This document shows positions 53,986 through 62,321 of a stretch of 64,000 nucleotides of DNA, one piece after another. The translations under genes were made by a program, and so were the position numbers. The notes under the pieces were generated by a model. That model was not told where the DNA came from. It worked only from the letters and a program-made list of their open reading frames with translations, and did no database searches. The number at the start of each line of letters is the position of its first letter. Positions within the stretch are counted from its first letter, which is position 1. The DNA is from an uncultured Mycoplasmatota bacterium (GTDB lineage: Bacteria; Bacillota_I; Bacilli_A; RF39; UBA660). The stretch covers positions 1-64,000 of the forward strand of contig CAMJBC010000007.1 of the NCBI GenBank assembly GCA_946403755.1, given 5' to 3'.

Positions 53986-55425
53986 ATGGCTAAAAGTGTA
54001 AGAAAGAATTATTTTTATAATTTATTATATGAAATTGTTGTTCTTGTCGTACCATTAATAACAGCACCATATTTATCAAGAGTATTAGGTGCTGATGGAA
54101 TAGGTGTATCTAGTTATACACTTTCTATTGTGTCATATTTTATAATTGTTGCTAATTTAGGAACATCTAGTTATGGTAGTAGAGAAATAGCTATGGCAAG
54201 AGATAATAAAAAGGAAATGTCCAAAGTATTTTGGGAACTTTTTGGTTTGAAAATATTTACTGGTCTAATTTCATTAGCAGGATATATGTTCTTTTTATCA
54301 GCGCAAGTAAAATATAATATTATATTTCAAATACAAGCATTAAATATTTTAGCTAATATACTTAATATTACATTCTTATATCAAGGTATAGAACATTATA
54401 AAATGATATCTATAAGAAATATAATAGTTAAAATTTCTTGTACTATAGCTGTATTTATTTTTGTTAAAGAAAAAAGTGATTTAGATTTATATATTTTAAT
54501 ACATAGTATTTCATTAGTATTAAGTTCTATAATATTATGGTCTCATTTATTTAAAATAGTAGAAAGAGTACCTTTAAAAAGATTAAAAGTATTACATCAT
54601 TTTAAATCTACAATAATTTATTTCTTACCACAAATAGCTACTCAAATATATACTGTGCTTGATAAAACTATGATTGGTTTAATAACACAACAAGAAACTG
54701 AAAATGGATATTATGAACAAGCTCATAAATTAATACATGTTTGTCAAACTGTATTAACATCATTAAATGCTGTTATGTATCCAAGAATGTCATATTTATT
54801 TAAGAATAAACAATTTGATGAAATGAAATTAAGAGTTAATAAATCACTTAATTTTGAACAATTATTAGGTATACCTATGGTTATAGGTCTTGCATGTATA
54901 TCTTATGGATTTGTTGGATGGTATTTTGGACCTGATTTTGAAAAAGTTAAATTATTATTAGTAGTATTTGCTCCAATATTATTAATAATTGCATTTAGTA
55001 ATTGTATTAGTGCTCAAATATTAAATCCAATAGGTAAAAGATTACAAAGTGCTAAAGTATTATTTGTAGGAGCAGGTGTAAACCTAGTAGCAAATGCACT
55101 ATTAATACCAAGAATAGCAAGTATGGGTGCAACAATAGCATCAGTACTTGCAGAGTTTGTTATAATGGTAATTTATTTCATAATGGCAAAGGATTACATA
55201 TCATTTAAAGAAATGACTAAGAGAACATATCAATATTTAATAGCTGGTATATTTATGGCAGGAGTATTACTATTCATGTTATTTAACATGAAGATGAGTG
55301 CATTAACTACATTTATGGAAATTCTATTAGGTTCAATAGTATATTTTGGAATATTATTGATATTTAAAAATGAACTTGTTATGGAAGGAATTAAAATAAT
55401 AAAGAAAAAGTTTAAAAAAGCTTAG
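53986..55425 (+). CDS. Wzx-type polysaccharide flippase
   Basis: This 479-aa protein has about 12-14 transmembrane helices, the N-terminal LLYEIVVLVVPLITAPYLSR and GADGIGVSSYTLSIV typical of PST/MATE-fold oligosaccharide flippases, and YFLPQIATQIYTVLDKTMIG in the middle. It moves undecaprenyl-linked units across the membrane. Wall teichoic acid pathways normally use the TarGH ABC transporter, so a Wzx in this setting suggests a block-assembled polymer. Confidence 0.9.
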   Translation: MAKSVRKNYFYNLLYEIVVLVVPLITAPYLSRVLGADGIGVSSYTLSIVSYFIIVANLGTSSYGSREIAMARDNKKEMSKVFWELFGLKIFTGLISLAGYMFFLSAQVKYNIIFQIQALNILANILNITFLYQGIEHYKMISIRNIIVKISCTIAVFIFVKEKSDLDLYILIHSISLVLSSIILWSHLFKIVERVPLKRLKVLHHFKSTIIYFLPQIATQIYTVLDKTMIGLITQQETENGYYEQAHKLIHVCQTVLTSLNAVMYPRMSYLFKNKQFDEMKLRVNKSLNFEQLLGIPMVIGLACISYGFVGWYFGPDFEKVKLLLVVFAPILLIIAFSNCISAQILNPIGKRLQSAKVLFVGAGVNLVANALLIPRIASMGATIASVLAEFVIMVIYFIMAKDYISFKEMTKRTYQYLIAGIFMAGVLLFMLFNMKMSALTTFMEILLGSIVYFGILLIFKNELVMEGIKIIKKKFKKA

Positions 55426-55457
55426 TTGTCAACAAAAAAGTGTTGACAACCTTTTTT
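55425..55457 (+). terminator. Terminator of the surface-polymer cluster; holds the rpsP -35
   Basis: A 9-bp stem (55425-55433 with 55442-55450) is followed by CTTTTTTATTT. The right arm contains TTGACA at 55443-55448. Confidence 0.8.
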
Positions 55458-55471
55458 ATTTGGTGTAATAT
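55443..55471 (+). promoter_or_regulatory. rpsP promoter overlapping the upstream terminator
   Basis: TTGACA at 55443-55448 and TAATAT at 55466-55471 have a 17-bp spacer. The -35 is part of the terminator stem. Confidence 0.6.
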
Positions 55472-55500
55472 ATCATTGACAAGGAAGGAGTGTACGACAT

Positions 55501-55770
55501 ATGGCAGTAAAAATTAGACTAAGAAGAATGGGTGCTAAAAAAAGACCATTTTACCGTTTAGTAGTAGCTGATTCAAGAGCTAAAAGAGATGGTAGTGTAA
55601 TTGAATCTATTGGAACTTATATGCCTTTAGAAGCAGAAAAATTTAATGTAAATAAAGAAGCTGCTTTAAATTGGCTTAAGGAAGGAGCTCAACCTACAGA
55701 TACAGCAAAGAATATTCTTAGTGAAGTAGGTGTTATGGAAGAATTCCATAAATCAAAAAAGAATAAATAA
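55501..55770 (+). CDS. rpsP: 30S ribosomal protein S16
   Basis: This 89-aa protein matches bS16 in full, starting [20 protein letters not shown] and continuing with [11 protein letters not shown]. It is a small-subunit assembly protein. AAGGAGTG lies upstream. The TAA shares its last A with the ATG of khpA. Confidence 0.98.
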   Translation: MAVKIRLRRMGAKKRPFYRLVVADSRAKRDGSVIESIGTYMPLEAEKFNVNKEAALNWLKEGAQPTDTAKNILSEVGVMEEFHKSKKNK

Positions 55771-56012
55771 TGAATTTAGTAGAATTTTCTGAATTAATTG
55801 TTAAAAAATTAGTTAAAGAACCTGATCTTGTAAAAGTACAAGAATTTGAAGGTGAAAATGAAAATGTTATTGAAATCATTGTAGCTGAAGATGATATGGG
55901 TAGAGTTATTGGTAAAAAAGGTAAAATAGCAACTAGTATCAAAACTTTAATTCAAGCTAAAGCTTATAATGAAGGCAATAAAAAAGTTAAAGTTAATATA
56001 GATTCATTTTAA
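55770..56012 (+). CDS. khpA: KhpA, KH-domain RNA-binding protein
   Basis: This 80-aa protein is a single KH domain with the GKKG loop (RVIGKKGKIATS). It is normally encoded next to rpsP and acts with KhpB in RNA binding and envelope control. It overlaps rpsP by 1 nt. The usual downstream genes rimM and trmD are not here, as the next gene is of unknown type. The stop codon abuts the terminator at 56011-56031. Confidence 0.92.
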   Translation: MNLVEFSELIVKKLVKEPDLVKVQEFEGENENVIEIIVAEDDMGRVIGKKGKIATSIKTLIQAKAYNEGNKKVKVNIDSF

Positions 56013-56037
56013 GAACTTACAATTAGTTCTTTTTTTA
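56011..56037 (+). terminator. Terminator of rpsP-khpA
   Basis: A 7-bp stem (56011-56017 with 56025-56031) is followed by a T run and overlaps the khpA stop. Confidence 0.7.
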
Positions 56038-56100
56038 TGGAATAGTTGCAATTTATAAAAAATATAGTATAATAATTTTGCTTTAAAGGGGGGTAATAGT

Positions 56101-56739
56101 ATGACAAATGAAAATGAAATGCTTTTAGAAAGTCGTTTTCCATCATTTGATCTTGAACCAGGAGAAAGAAATTTTTATTTAAGTTTATTAGCACTTACCA
56201 AGGAAGTAGAATCTAGTACTAGAGTAGTAGATCCTTCTAGGCCATTAGCTAGTTTTGAAACATTACCAGATTCTGAACATTCAATATTTATAGATGAAGA
56301 TGATTCATGGCCAATATTTTCTTCAATATTTAGTGAAAAAGGTAAAAAGCAATCTGTACCAAAGAAAAAAGTAGCACCAACACCATTTGAAATGGTTACT
56401 ATGGTATTAAGAAAAAATGAAAATGGAACTATTTCATTTAATGGGGCTATTGGAAATAATATTGAAAGTAAATGGATAGATGGTTTAATAGAAAAAATAG
56501 GTAAACGTAAATATAATATTACTACTAATGTATATAGATTATATGAACATCTTAGAGATTCTGAAAAAATGTATAGAGTAGAAGATGATTTTTGTTTATT
56601 AGATGATAAAACTCTAAGAGAGACACGTTATTATGATCATATTAGATTTGAACTACCATCTGAGGCAGAATTACCAGCATTAACTCCAGAATTACAAGAT
56701 GAATTTGTTGATGGATTATTAATGAAATTAGAAAAATAG
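56101..56739 (+). CDS. Protein of unknown function, C-terminal region with conserved-looking fold
   Basis: This 212-aa soluble protein has no signal peptide or transmembrane helix. A disordered-looking acidic N-terminal part (to about residue 95) precedes a more ordered C-terminal part (about 96-212), which has RKNENGTISFNGAIGN and a helical segment NVYRLYEHLRDSE. I do not recognise it. GGGGGTAA precedes the ATG. The stop lies in a terminator stem. Confidence 0.55.
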   Translation: MTNENEMLLESRFPSFDLEPGERNFYLSLLALTKEVESSTRVVDPSRPLASFETLPDSEHSIFIDEDDSWPIFSSIFSEKGKKQSVPKKKVAPTPFEMVTMVLRKNENGTISFNGAIGNNIESKWIDGLIEKIGKRKYNITTNVYRLYEHLRDSEKMYRVEDDFCLLDDKTLRETRYYDHIRFELPSEAELPALTPELQDEFVDGLLMKLEK

Positions 56740-56762
56740 TTAGAATTCCTAACTATTTTTTA
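56732..56762 (+). terminator. Terminator, contains the stop codon
   Basis: A perfect 12-bp stem (56732-56743 with 56749-56760) has a 5-nt loop. The TAG at 56737-56739 is in the left arm. Confidence 0.8.
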
Positions 56763-56787
56763 TGTTATAATATTTTTGGTGATATAA

Positions 56788-57045
56788 ATGAGAGAGATTA
56801 AAATAGGAAAAATATATAAACATTTTAAAGGTAATTTATACAAAGTATTAGATATTGTATATGATAGTGAATCAAATAATGATGAAGAATTTAAAAAAGT
56901 AGTTGTATATGAAGCACAATATGGAGATCATTTAAGATGGGCAAGACCATATGATATGTTTAATAGTTTAGTTGATAAAGAAAAATATCCTGATGTTAAA
57001 CAAAAATATAGATTTGAAGAGGTAAAAAGTGTAAAGAATAGTTGA
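56788..57045 (+). CDS. DUF1653 family protein
   Basis: This 85-aa protein has the DUF1653 pattern: GKIYKHFKGNLYKVLDI near the start, VVYEAQYG in the middle and WARPYDMF toward the end. The family is small and uncharacterised, with a barrel-like fold predicted. A -10 TATAAT (56766-56771) and GGTGAT give a short leader. The stop (TGA) lies in a weak hairpin at 57035-57054. Confidence 0.85.
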   Translation: MREIKIGKIYKHFKGNLYKVLDIVYDSESNNDEEFKKVVVYEAQYGDHLRWARPYDMFNSLVDKEKYPDVKQKYRFEEVKSVKNS

Positions 57046-57058
57046 AAATAACTATTTT
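57035..57058 (+). terminator. Weak terminator after the DUF1653 gene
   Basis: A 7-bp stem (57035-57041 with 57048-57054) is followed by only a short T-rich stretch. The TGA overlaps the stem. Confidence 0.5.
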
Positions 57059-57089
57059 ACATGTTATTCTAAGATTAGGTTGTGGTAAT

Positions 57090-57134
57090 ATGTTGATATT
57101 TTTTAGTAATGAAAATGTATTATTAAGTAAATAG
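57090..57134 (+). CDS. Putative 14-aa leader peptide upstream of prs-tsaC
   Basis: The ORF MLIFFSNENVLLSK ends at TAG 57132-57134. It is followed at once by a weak hairpin (57135-57139 with 57148-57152) and seven Ts, and then the ribosome binding site of the next gene. It may be a leader peptide with an attenuator, as in front of rel, or it may be chance. Confidence 0.25.
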   Translation: MLIFFSNENVLLSK

Positions 57135-57159
57135 GAGTATTTTTATGTACTCTTTTTTT
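57133..57159 (+). terminator. Possible attenuator before prs-tsaC
   Basis: A 5-bp stem, extendable by G-U and A-U pairs, is followed by TTTTTTT about 15 nt before the start codon. Confidence 0.4.
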
Positions 57160-57172
57160 GTGGAGGTTTAAT

Positions 57173-58891
57173 ATGAAAGAGCAACTAGAAAATGAAAAGT
57201 TAAGATTAATTTGTTTTAAAAGTGCATCTGAATTAGGAAAAAGTGTTGATAAACAATTGGTTGAAATGTATGGATATGATCCTAAAAAATATACATTTCT
57301 AGTACCAATCAATGAATACTTTTTTGAAGATGGACATTCAAAAGTAGAAATTAATTCTACAGTAAGAGGAAAAGAATTATTTTTCTTAACAGATATTGGG
57401 AATTATAGTATTTCTTATAAAATGCATGGTTTTTATAATCATACAAGTCCTAATGATTTAATACAACAATTAAAGGATGGAATAAATGCAAGTAATTGTC
57501 ATGCTGATAATATTAATATAGTAATGCCTCTTTTATATAATGGAAGACAACATAGAAGAAAAACTAGAGAACCTCTATCTTGTGGAGCAACATTAAGAGA
57601 ACTTGATAATTTACCAAGAATTAAAAGCTTAATTACATTTGATGCTCATGATCAAGGTGTAGAACATGCTACACATAATATGGAATTTGATAATGTATTT
57701 GTTACTAATATAATATTAGAACATTTTATAAATGATGTACCTGCTGAACAATTAAAAAACATGGTTTTCGTAGCACCAGATAGTGGAGCCAATGGAAGAA
57801 GAGATATATATTTAAACTCATTTAATTCAGAACAAGTAAATAGAGATGCTGGAGGATTCTATAAAGTTAGAGATTTTAATCATTTTGAAGATGGAAAATA
57901 TCCAGTTATATCTCATGAATATATAGGACATTCAGATTTAAGTGGTAAAACTGCAATAGTAGTAGATGATATGATATCTAGTGGTGGTAGTATGTTTGAT
58001 ACTATTGAAGTTTTAAAAAGCAAAGGTGCAGATCATATTTACATAATGGTAACATATTCATTATTTACTAAAGGTATAAAAGATTTTAGAAATTATTATG
58101 ATAAAAAGATGCTTGATGGATTATATGTAAGTAATTTATCTTATATACCAGAAGAGTATAGAGAAGAACCTTGGTTACATGTATGTGATTGTTCTAGAAC
58201 AGTAGCAGAAGTAATATATAATATTCATAATGATCAATCTATTACAAGCATATTAACAGATAGATCAGAACCAATAAAATTATTAGAAAAGAAGTTTAAA
58301 ATGAAAGATATAATAGAAAATATAGAAAATGGAAATTTAGTAATAGTACCAACAGATACAGTTTATGGTATTTCATGTGATGCTACTAATAAAGAAGCTG
58401 TTGAAAAAGTATTCGTAGCTAAAAAAAGAGAGAAAAAACCTTTAATAGTTATGGTATCTAGTATAGATATGTTAAAAAAATATGTTAAACCATTAAATGA
58501 TTTAGAGCAAAAATTAATATATAAATATTGGCCTAATTCATTAACAGTATTATTTAAAAAGAAAAATAATTTACCGGATGAAATAACTTGTGGAAGTGAT
58601 TATGTTGGTATTAGAATGCCAGATAATAAATTCTTATTAGATTTAATGGAAAAAATAAATAAACCAATAGTATCAACAAGTGCTAATATATCAGGAAGCA
58701 GTGTAATAACTAAAACTGATATGATAGATCCATCATTAAAGAAACATATTTCTTATGTATATGATGATGGAGAAAAAACTAATGTAGCATCAACATTAAT
58801 TCAAGTTGATGGATATAAAATTAAGATACTTAGAGAAGGGGAATTAGCTGAACAAATAAGACAAGATTTTAAAGAATTTATTGATGAATAA
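57173..58891 (+). CDS. Fusion of PRPP synthetase (Prs) with TsaC/YrdC tRNA-modification domain
   Basis: ATG 57173 follows GTGGAGGT. The product is 572 aa. Residues 1 to about 372 are a divergent ribose-phosphate pyrophosphokinase, with the flexible-loop region GRQHRRKTREP, FDAHDQGVEHA and the PRPP loop AIVVDDMISSGGSMFDT. Residues 377-572 are a YrdC/TsaC domain with VIVPTDTVYGISCDA, AKKREKKPL and IVSTSANISGSS, which makes threonylcarbamoyl-AMP for tRNA t6A. The two domains are joined in one frame without a frameshift. A Met at the start of the TsaC part (58301) could allow internal initiation, but no good ribosome binding site is visible there. These enzymes are normally separate. PRPP and t6A synthesis both use ATP; no direct metabolic link is obvious. 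Confidence 0.87.
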   Translation: MKEQLENEKLRLICFKSASELGKSVDKQLVEMYGYDPKKYTFLVPINEYFFEDGHSKVEINSTVRGKELFFLTDIGNYSISYKMHGFYNHTSPNDLIQQLKDGINASNCHADNINIVMPLLYNGRQHRRKTREPLSCGATLRELDNLPRIKSLITFDAHDQGVEHATHNMEFDNVFVTNIILEHFINDVPAEQLKNMVFVAPDSGANGRRDIYLNSFNSEQVNRDAGGFYKVRDFNHFEDGKYPVISHEYIGHSDLSGKTAIVVDDMISSGGSMFDTIEVLKSKGADHIYIMVTYSLFTKGIKDFRNYYDKKMLDGLYVSNLSYIPEEYREEPWLHVCDCSRTVAEVIYNIHNDQSITSILTDRSEPIKLLEKKFKMKDIIENIENGNLVIVPTDTVYGISCDATNKEAVEKVFVAKKREKKPLIVMVSSIDMLKKYVKPLNDLEQKLIYKYWPNSLTVLFKKKNNLPDEITCGSDYVGIRMPDNKFLLDLMEKINKPIVSTSANISGSSVITKTDMIDPSLKKHISYVYDDGEKTNVASTLIQVDGYKIKILREGELAEQIRQDFKEFIDE

Positions 58892-58919
58892 AAGAACTAG
58901 TAATAGTTCTTTTTTTTAG
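58891..58919 (+). terminator. Terminator of prs-tsaC
   Basis: A 9-bp stem (58891-58899 with 58904-58912) is followed by a T run. It overlaps the last base of the TAA. Confidence 0.8.
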
Positions 58920-58944
58920 AGCATATTTTTAATATTTTGTCAAA

Positions 58945-58972
58945 TTGACTATTCTTTTTTTATTAGTATAAT
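58945..58972 (+). promoter_or_regulatory. Promoter of the DHH phosphodiesterase gene
   Basis: TTGACT at 58945-58950 and TATAAT at 58967-58972 have a 16-bp spacer. Confidence 0.7.
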
Positions 58973-58980
58973 AATTGGTA

Positions 58981-58996
58981 TCACTTTTAAAAGTGA
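58981..58996 (+). promoter_or_regulatory. 16-bp perfect palindrome in the 5' leader
   Basis: TCACTTTTAAAAGTGA lies just past the predicted transcription start (about 58979). It may be a repressor operator or a small RNA hairpin ahead of the ribosome binding site (GAGGAAG). Confidence 0.45.
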
Positions 58997-59015
58997 GAGA
59001 GGAAGTATTTTAAAA

Positions 59016-60131
59016 ATGCCAGAAAATAAAGTTATCAAGGAAACGACTGAAGAAGATAAATTACTTCAAAAGTTAAATTCTGCAAAGAATACCTTAGATA
59101 AACTATTTGAAGAAAGCGATAGAGTATTTATAACAGGTCATTTAGAGCCAGATATGGATGCTATAGGAGCTGCTATTGGGATGTCTCTATTATGTAAAAA
59201 GAATAAAAGGAAGAGTTATATTGTCGTAGATGAACCAATTGAAAAAAATGCAAGAGAGTTTATCTTAGAGACAAAAGATGAAATTGAATATATTAGTGCT
59301 AGTCAAGTACCAGAATTATTAACTGATAAAAGTATGCTAATTTCAGTTGATAATAATAAAGTTGGTAGAACATCTGTTAAAGATTATTTAAATAGATTCC
59401 AATCTGTATTTATATTGGATCATCATAACGAAGATGAAGGTACTATCAAAACACCATATAAGTGTATTGATACTAAATTTTCTAGTACTTGTGAAGCAGT
59501 AAGTGTTCTAGCTTTTTTATCAAGAGCAAAATTACCTCAACATGTTACTAATTATTTATATGCAGGTATTAAATTAGATACAAAAGATTTTACAAAAAAT
59601 GTTAGTACATCATTATCACATCAAGTCGCAGGTAAATTAATACTAAAAGGAGCAAATCTTAAATATATTAAAAGATGGTTTAAGAGAAGCCCAGAAGAGG
59701 ATCAAATAATTCAAGAATTAACTAGTAAAGCAGTTGTTTATCCTTATACATATGCTGTTTCATGTGTTACTGATGAAAATAAAACATATTCATCAGTAGA
59801 TTTAGCAAAAGCAGCAGATGCATTACTTAATTATGATTTTTCTGCAATATTTGTTATTGCTAAAACAGATGAAGATAGTATAGCTATTAGTGCTAGAAGT
59901 AATGGAGATGTTGATGTAGGAAAAATAATGAGTTGCTATAATCTAGTAAAAGGTGGACGTGGAGGAGGTACTCCAATATCTGCAGGTGCTCAAGTTAAGG
60001 GTAGAACTATAGAAGAAGTAAGAAAAATACTAAGTGGATTATTAATTCCATGTAATATAGTAACTGAACAACAACCAACTGAAGGACAAAAACAATTATT
60101 ATTAACTGATCAAAAGAAAACAACTGATTAA
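59016..60131 (+). CDS. DHH/DHHA1 phosphodiesterase (GdpP/NrnA-like, stand-alone)
   Basis: This 371-aa protein has a DHH domain with GHLEPDMDAIG (H42, D46, D48), SVDNNKVGR and ILDHHNE, and a DHHA1 domain toward the C-terminus. It lacks the membrane, PAS and GGDEF parts of GdpP and is closest in layout to NrnA-type nanoRNases or short c-di-AMP phosphodiesterases. The DHHA1 nucleotide-binding motif, normally GGGH, reads GGGTPISAGA with Thr in place of His. Which substrate it uses is open. The gene is convergent with helD and the two overlap by 4 bp. Confidence 0.87.
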   Translation: MPENKVIKETTEEDKLLQKLNSAKNTLDKLFEESDRVFITGHLEPDMDAIGAAIGMSLLCKKNKRKSYIVVDEPIEKNAREFILETKDEIEYISASQVPELLTDKSMLISVDNNKVGRTSVKDYLNRFQSVFILDHHNEDEGTIKTPYKCIDTKFSSTCEAVSVLAFLSRAKLPQHVTNYLYAGIKLDTKDFTKNVSTSLSHQVAGKLILKGANLKYIKRWFKRSPEEDQIIQELTSKAVVYPYTYAVSCVTDENKTYSSVDLAKAADALLNYDFSAIFVIAKTDEDSIAISARSNGDVDVGKIMSCYNLVKGGRGGGTPISAGAQVKGRTIEEVRKILSGLLIPCNIVTEQQPTEGQKQLLLTDQKKTTD

Positions 60132-60142
60132 TCAGTTGTTTT
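60117..60142. terminator. Perfect 26-bp palindromic terminator shared by two convergent genes
   Basis: The left half (60117-60129) and right half (60130-60142) are exact reverse complements. Both genes end inside it, so both proteins end in KTTD. Confidence 0.85.
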
Positions 60143-62176
60143 TTCTTGATTATAAATTATTAAATGATGTTGACTTCTCGTACATGATACATAATATAAA
60201 TATCTTTCATCATATGTATATTTATTATCTTTTTCTGTATATACAATAGTAGCATCAAATTCTAATCCTTTTGCCATATAAGATGGTAGAGTAACTAGTT
60301 TTCTTGAAAATGCTTTTGAATTATTAGCTATTAATACTAAATCATCTAAATCTTTATGTAATAATTTATATATTTTACTAGCTTCAGTATCTGTTTTAGT
60401 TATAATAGCAATACTTCTATTATCTTTACTTAATTCATTTATATCTTTAATCATTTGCTCTTTAAGATTTTCTTCTGTTCTAAACTCTACTGGTATATGA
60501 GTATCTCTTCTAATTGCTGATACTAGGTTTAATCCAAGTATTTTATTAGTATGTTCTATTATTTCAGGACTAGATCTATATGTTTTAGTAAGTTCTATAT
60601 AATTTGTTCCTTCTTTAAATACACTTTCTAAATCTTTTAATGATTTATATTGATAATAAGGATTAATTGTTTGATTTATATCTCCCAGTATAGTAAATTT
60701 ACTTTTCTTAAGTATTTTCTTTAATAATATATATTGAAGTATATTATAATCTTGAGCTTCATCAATAATAGTTTGTTCTATTGTATAATCATTACCTAAG
60801 AATTTAAGTAAACTTTTCATATATACAAACAAACATGCATCTTCAAATGATATTTCTTTACCATCTAATCTGTTTATATATGAATCAGGTAATTCTTTAT
60901 GATATGCATTTATAAATTCTTCACTTTTAAAGAAGTTTTTATAAATTTCTTTCATATCAATTGATATGTTTAATCTTTCTCTTAACCATTTTCTTATTTG
61001 TCTTTGTCTTGATTTATTACCTTTAAATTCCATATCAGCTATCTTAGTAGCTATTTCATCTATTCTTTCAAATAATGGAATTGATGAATATCTTTCTTTT
61101 AGATAATAATTTAATTTTGATTTTTCAACATATAAATCATGATTTAATATTTCTGAAGTAAATGAAGCTTTTTTAACATAATTTTTAATATATTCTTCTA
61201 TTACTGGTATTATTTCATTTGACTGTTTAAATTTAATTAAATCAGTAAATCCTTCCTCATGTTTATAATATCTTTCTATAAACGTTGTAAATGTCTCTAT
61301 AGATTTATATTCTGTTATATATGTTTCTAAGAAATCACTAAATGTTGTTTCTTTTGTATTTTCTTCACCAAGTTCAGGAAGTACATTAGATATATATTCA
61401 CTAAATACTTTATTAGGTGCGAATATTAATACTTTATCACTTGTTAAGTTTTTAATCTTATAGAGTAGGAAAGCTATTCTATGAAGAGCAACACTTGTTT
61501 TACCAGAACCTGCTATACCTTGAACTATTAAATTTTTATCTTTAACATTTCTTATTATTGCATTTTGTTCTGTTTGAATAGTATTAACTATATTTTTCAT
61601 ATATTCATCAGTCTTATTAGCAAGTACTTCTTGTAATAATTCATCTTGAACATTTAGTTTTGAATCAAAAACTCTTTTAATTTTTGAATCTTCTATAGTA
61701 AACTGTCGTTTATTATGAAGATAACCTTTAATTATTCCTCCTGGTGCTTCATATTGTGCATCTCCAGATTCATAATCATAAAAGATACTAGATATCGGAG
61801 CACGCCAATCAAAAATGATATTTTCATCATCCTTAGTCAAATAAGTAAGTCCAATGTAGATATCATTTTTACCTTCATCACTTTCAAAAACTATTTTTGC
61901 AAAATATGGAGAGTTTTGTATTTGATATAGTTTCTTATAGTATTTTGCTTTCATCTCTAAATTATCAATTTCCTGATCATTATTAGACATGATAGTTTTC
62001 ATTTCAGTTGGATCTAGTTCAGCTCTAGTATCCCATACAAATTTTTTGAATTCCTGCTGTTTCTCTTCATTGTCATATAAATCTTGTGCTAGAGCAGAAA
62101 TCTGTTCTCGTAAAAGTTTCGTTGTAAAATCCAAATGCAGAGTCTCTTTTTTTAATTCTTCTTCACTTAAATTCAT
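60128..62176 (-). CDS. helD: HelD-like RNA polymerase-recycling helicase
   Basis: This 682-aa UvrD-family protein has the HelD N-terminal coiled-coil arm (about 1-80, including LLREQISALAQDLYDN), a beta domain (IIFDWRAPISSIFYD) and split helicase domains with Walker A GIAGSGKTSVALHR. Further motifs are TIIDEAQDYN and ILGDINQT, then LTKTYRSSPEI and YYVSCTRSQHHL. HelD proteins release stalled RNA polymerase from DNA after termination. The N-terminal arm and length fit the Bacillus type. The start has AGGAGG upstream on the minus strand (about 62182-62187). Confidence 0.9.
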   Translation of the reverse strand: MNLSEEELKKETLHLDFTTKLLREQISALAQDLYDNEEKQQEFKKFVWDTRAELDPTEMKTIMSNNDQEIDNLEMKAKYYKKLYQIQNSPYFAKIVFESDEGKNDIYIGLTYLTKDDENIIFDWRAPISSIFYDYESGDAQYEAPGGIIKGYLHNKRQFTIEDSKIKRVFDSKLNVQDELLQEVLANKTDEYMKNIVNTIQTEQNAIIRNVKDKNLIVQGIAGSGKTSVALHRIAFLLYKIKNLTSDKVLIFAPNKVFSEYISNVLPELGEENTKETTFSDFLETYITEYKSIETFTTFIERYYKHEEGFTDLIKFKQSNEIIPVIEEYIKNYVKKASFTSEILNHDLYVEKSKLNYYLKERYSSIPLFERIDEIATKIADMEFKGNKSRQRQIRKWLRERLNISIDMKEIYKNFFKSEEFINAYHKELPDSYINRLDGKEISFEDACLFVYMKSLLKFLGNDYTIEQTIIDEAQDYNILQYILLKKILKKSKFTILGDINQTINPYYQYKSLKDLESVFKEGTNYIELTKTYRSSPEIIEHTNKILGLNLVSAIRRDTHIPVEFRTEENLKEQMIKDINELSKDNRSIAIITKTDTEASKIYKLLHKDLDDLVLIANNSKAFSRKLVTLPSYMAKGLEFDATIVYTEKDNKYTYDERYLYYVSCTRSQHHLIIYNQEKTTD

Positions 62177-62270
62177 TAAACCTCCTATAAACTTAAGTAT
62201 ACATTTAGTCTAAATTCAACGGTAATGAAAAAATATTATCAAATAAAATAATATTTGTCAACAATTTTTA

Positions 62271-62299
62271 TTGTTTTAGGTATATTAAAATGCTAAAAT
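62271..62299 (+). promoter_or_regulatory. Promoter of the paired membrane-protein genes
   Basis: TTGTTT at 62271-62276 and TAAAAT at 62294-62299 have a 17-bp spacer and a TGC extended -10. Confidence 0.6.
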
Positions 62300-62321
62300 T
62301 ATAATAGGAGATTAGAATAAT

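Noticed and set aside
268-57045. Mycoplasma-type genetic code (TGA as Trp)
   Set aside because: TGA ends rel, galE, the sortase and the DUF1653 gene at positions supported by terminators or overlapping starts, and Trp is encoded by TGG throughout.
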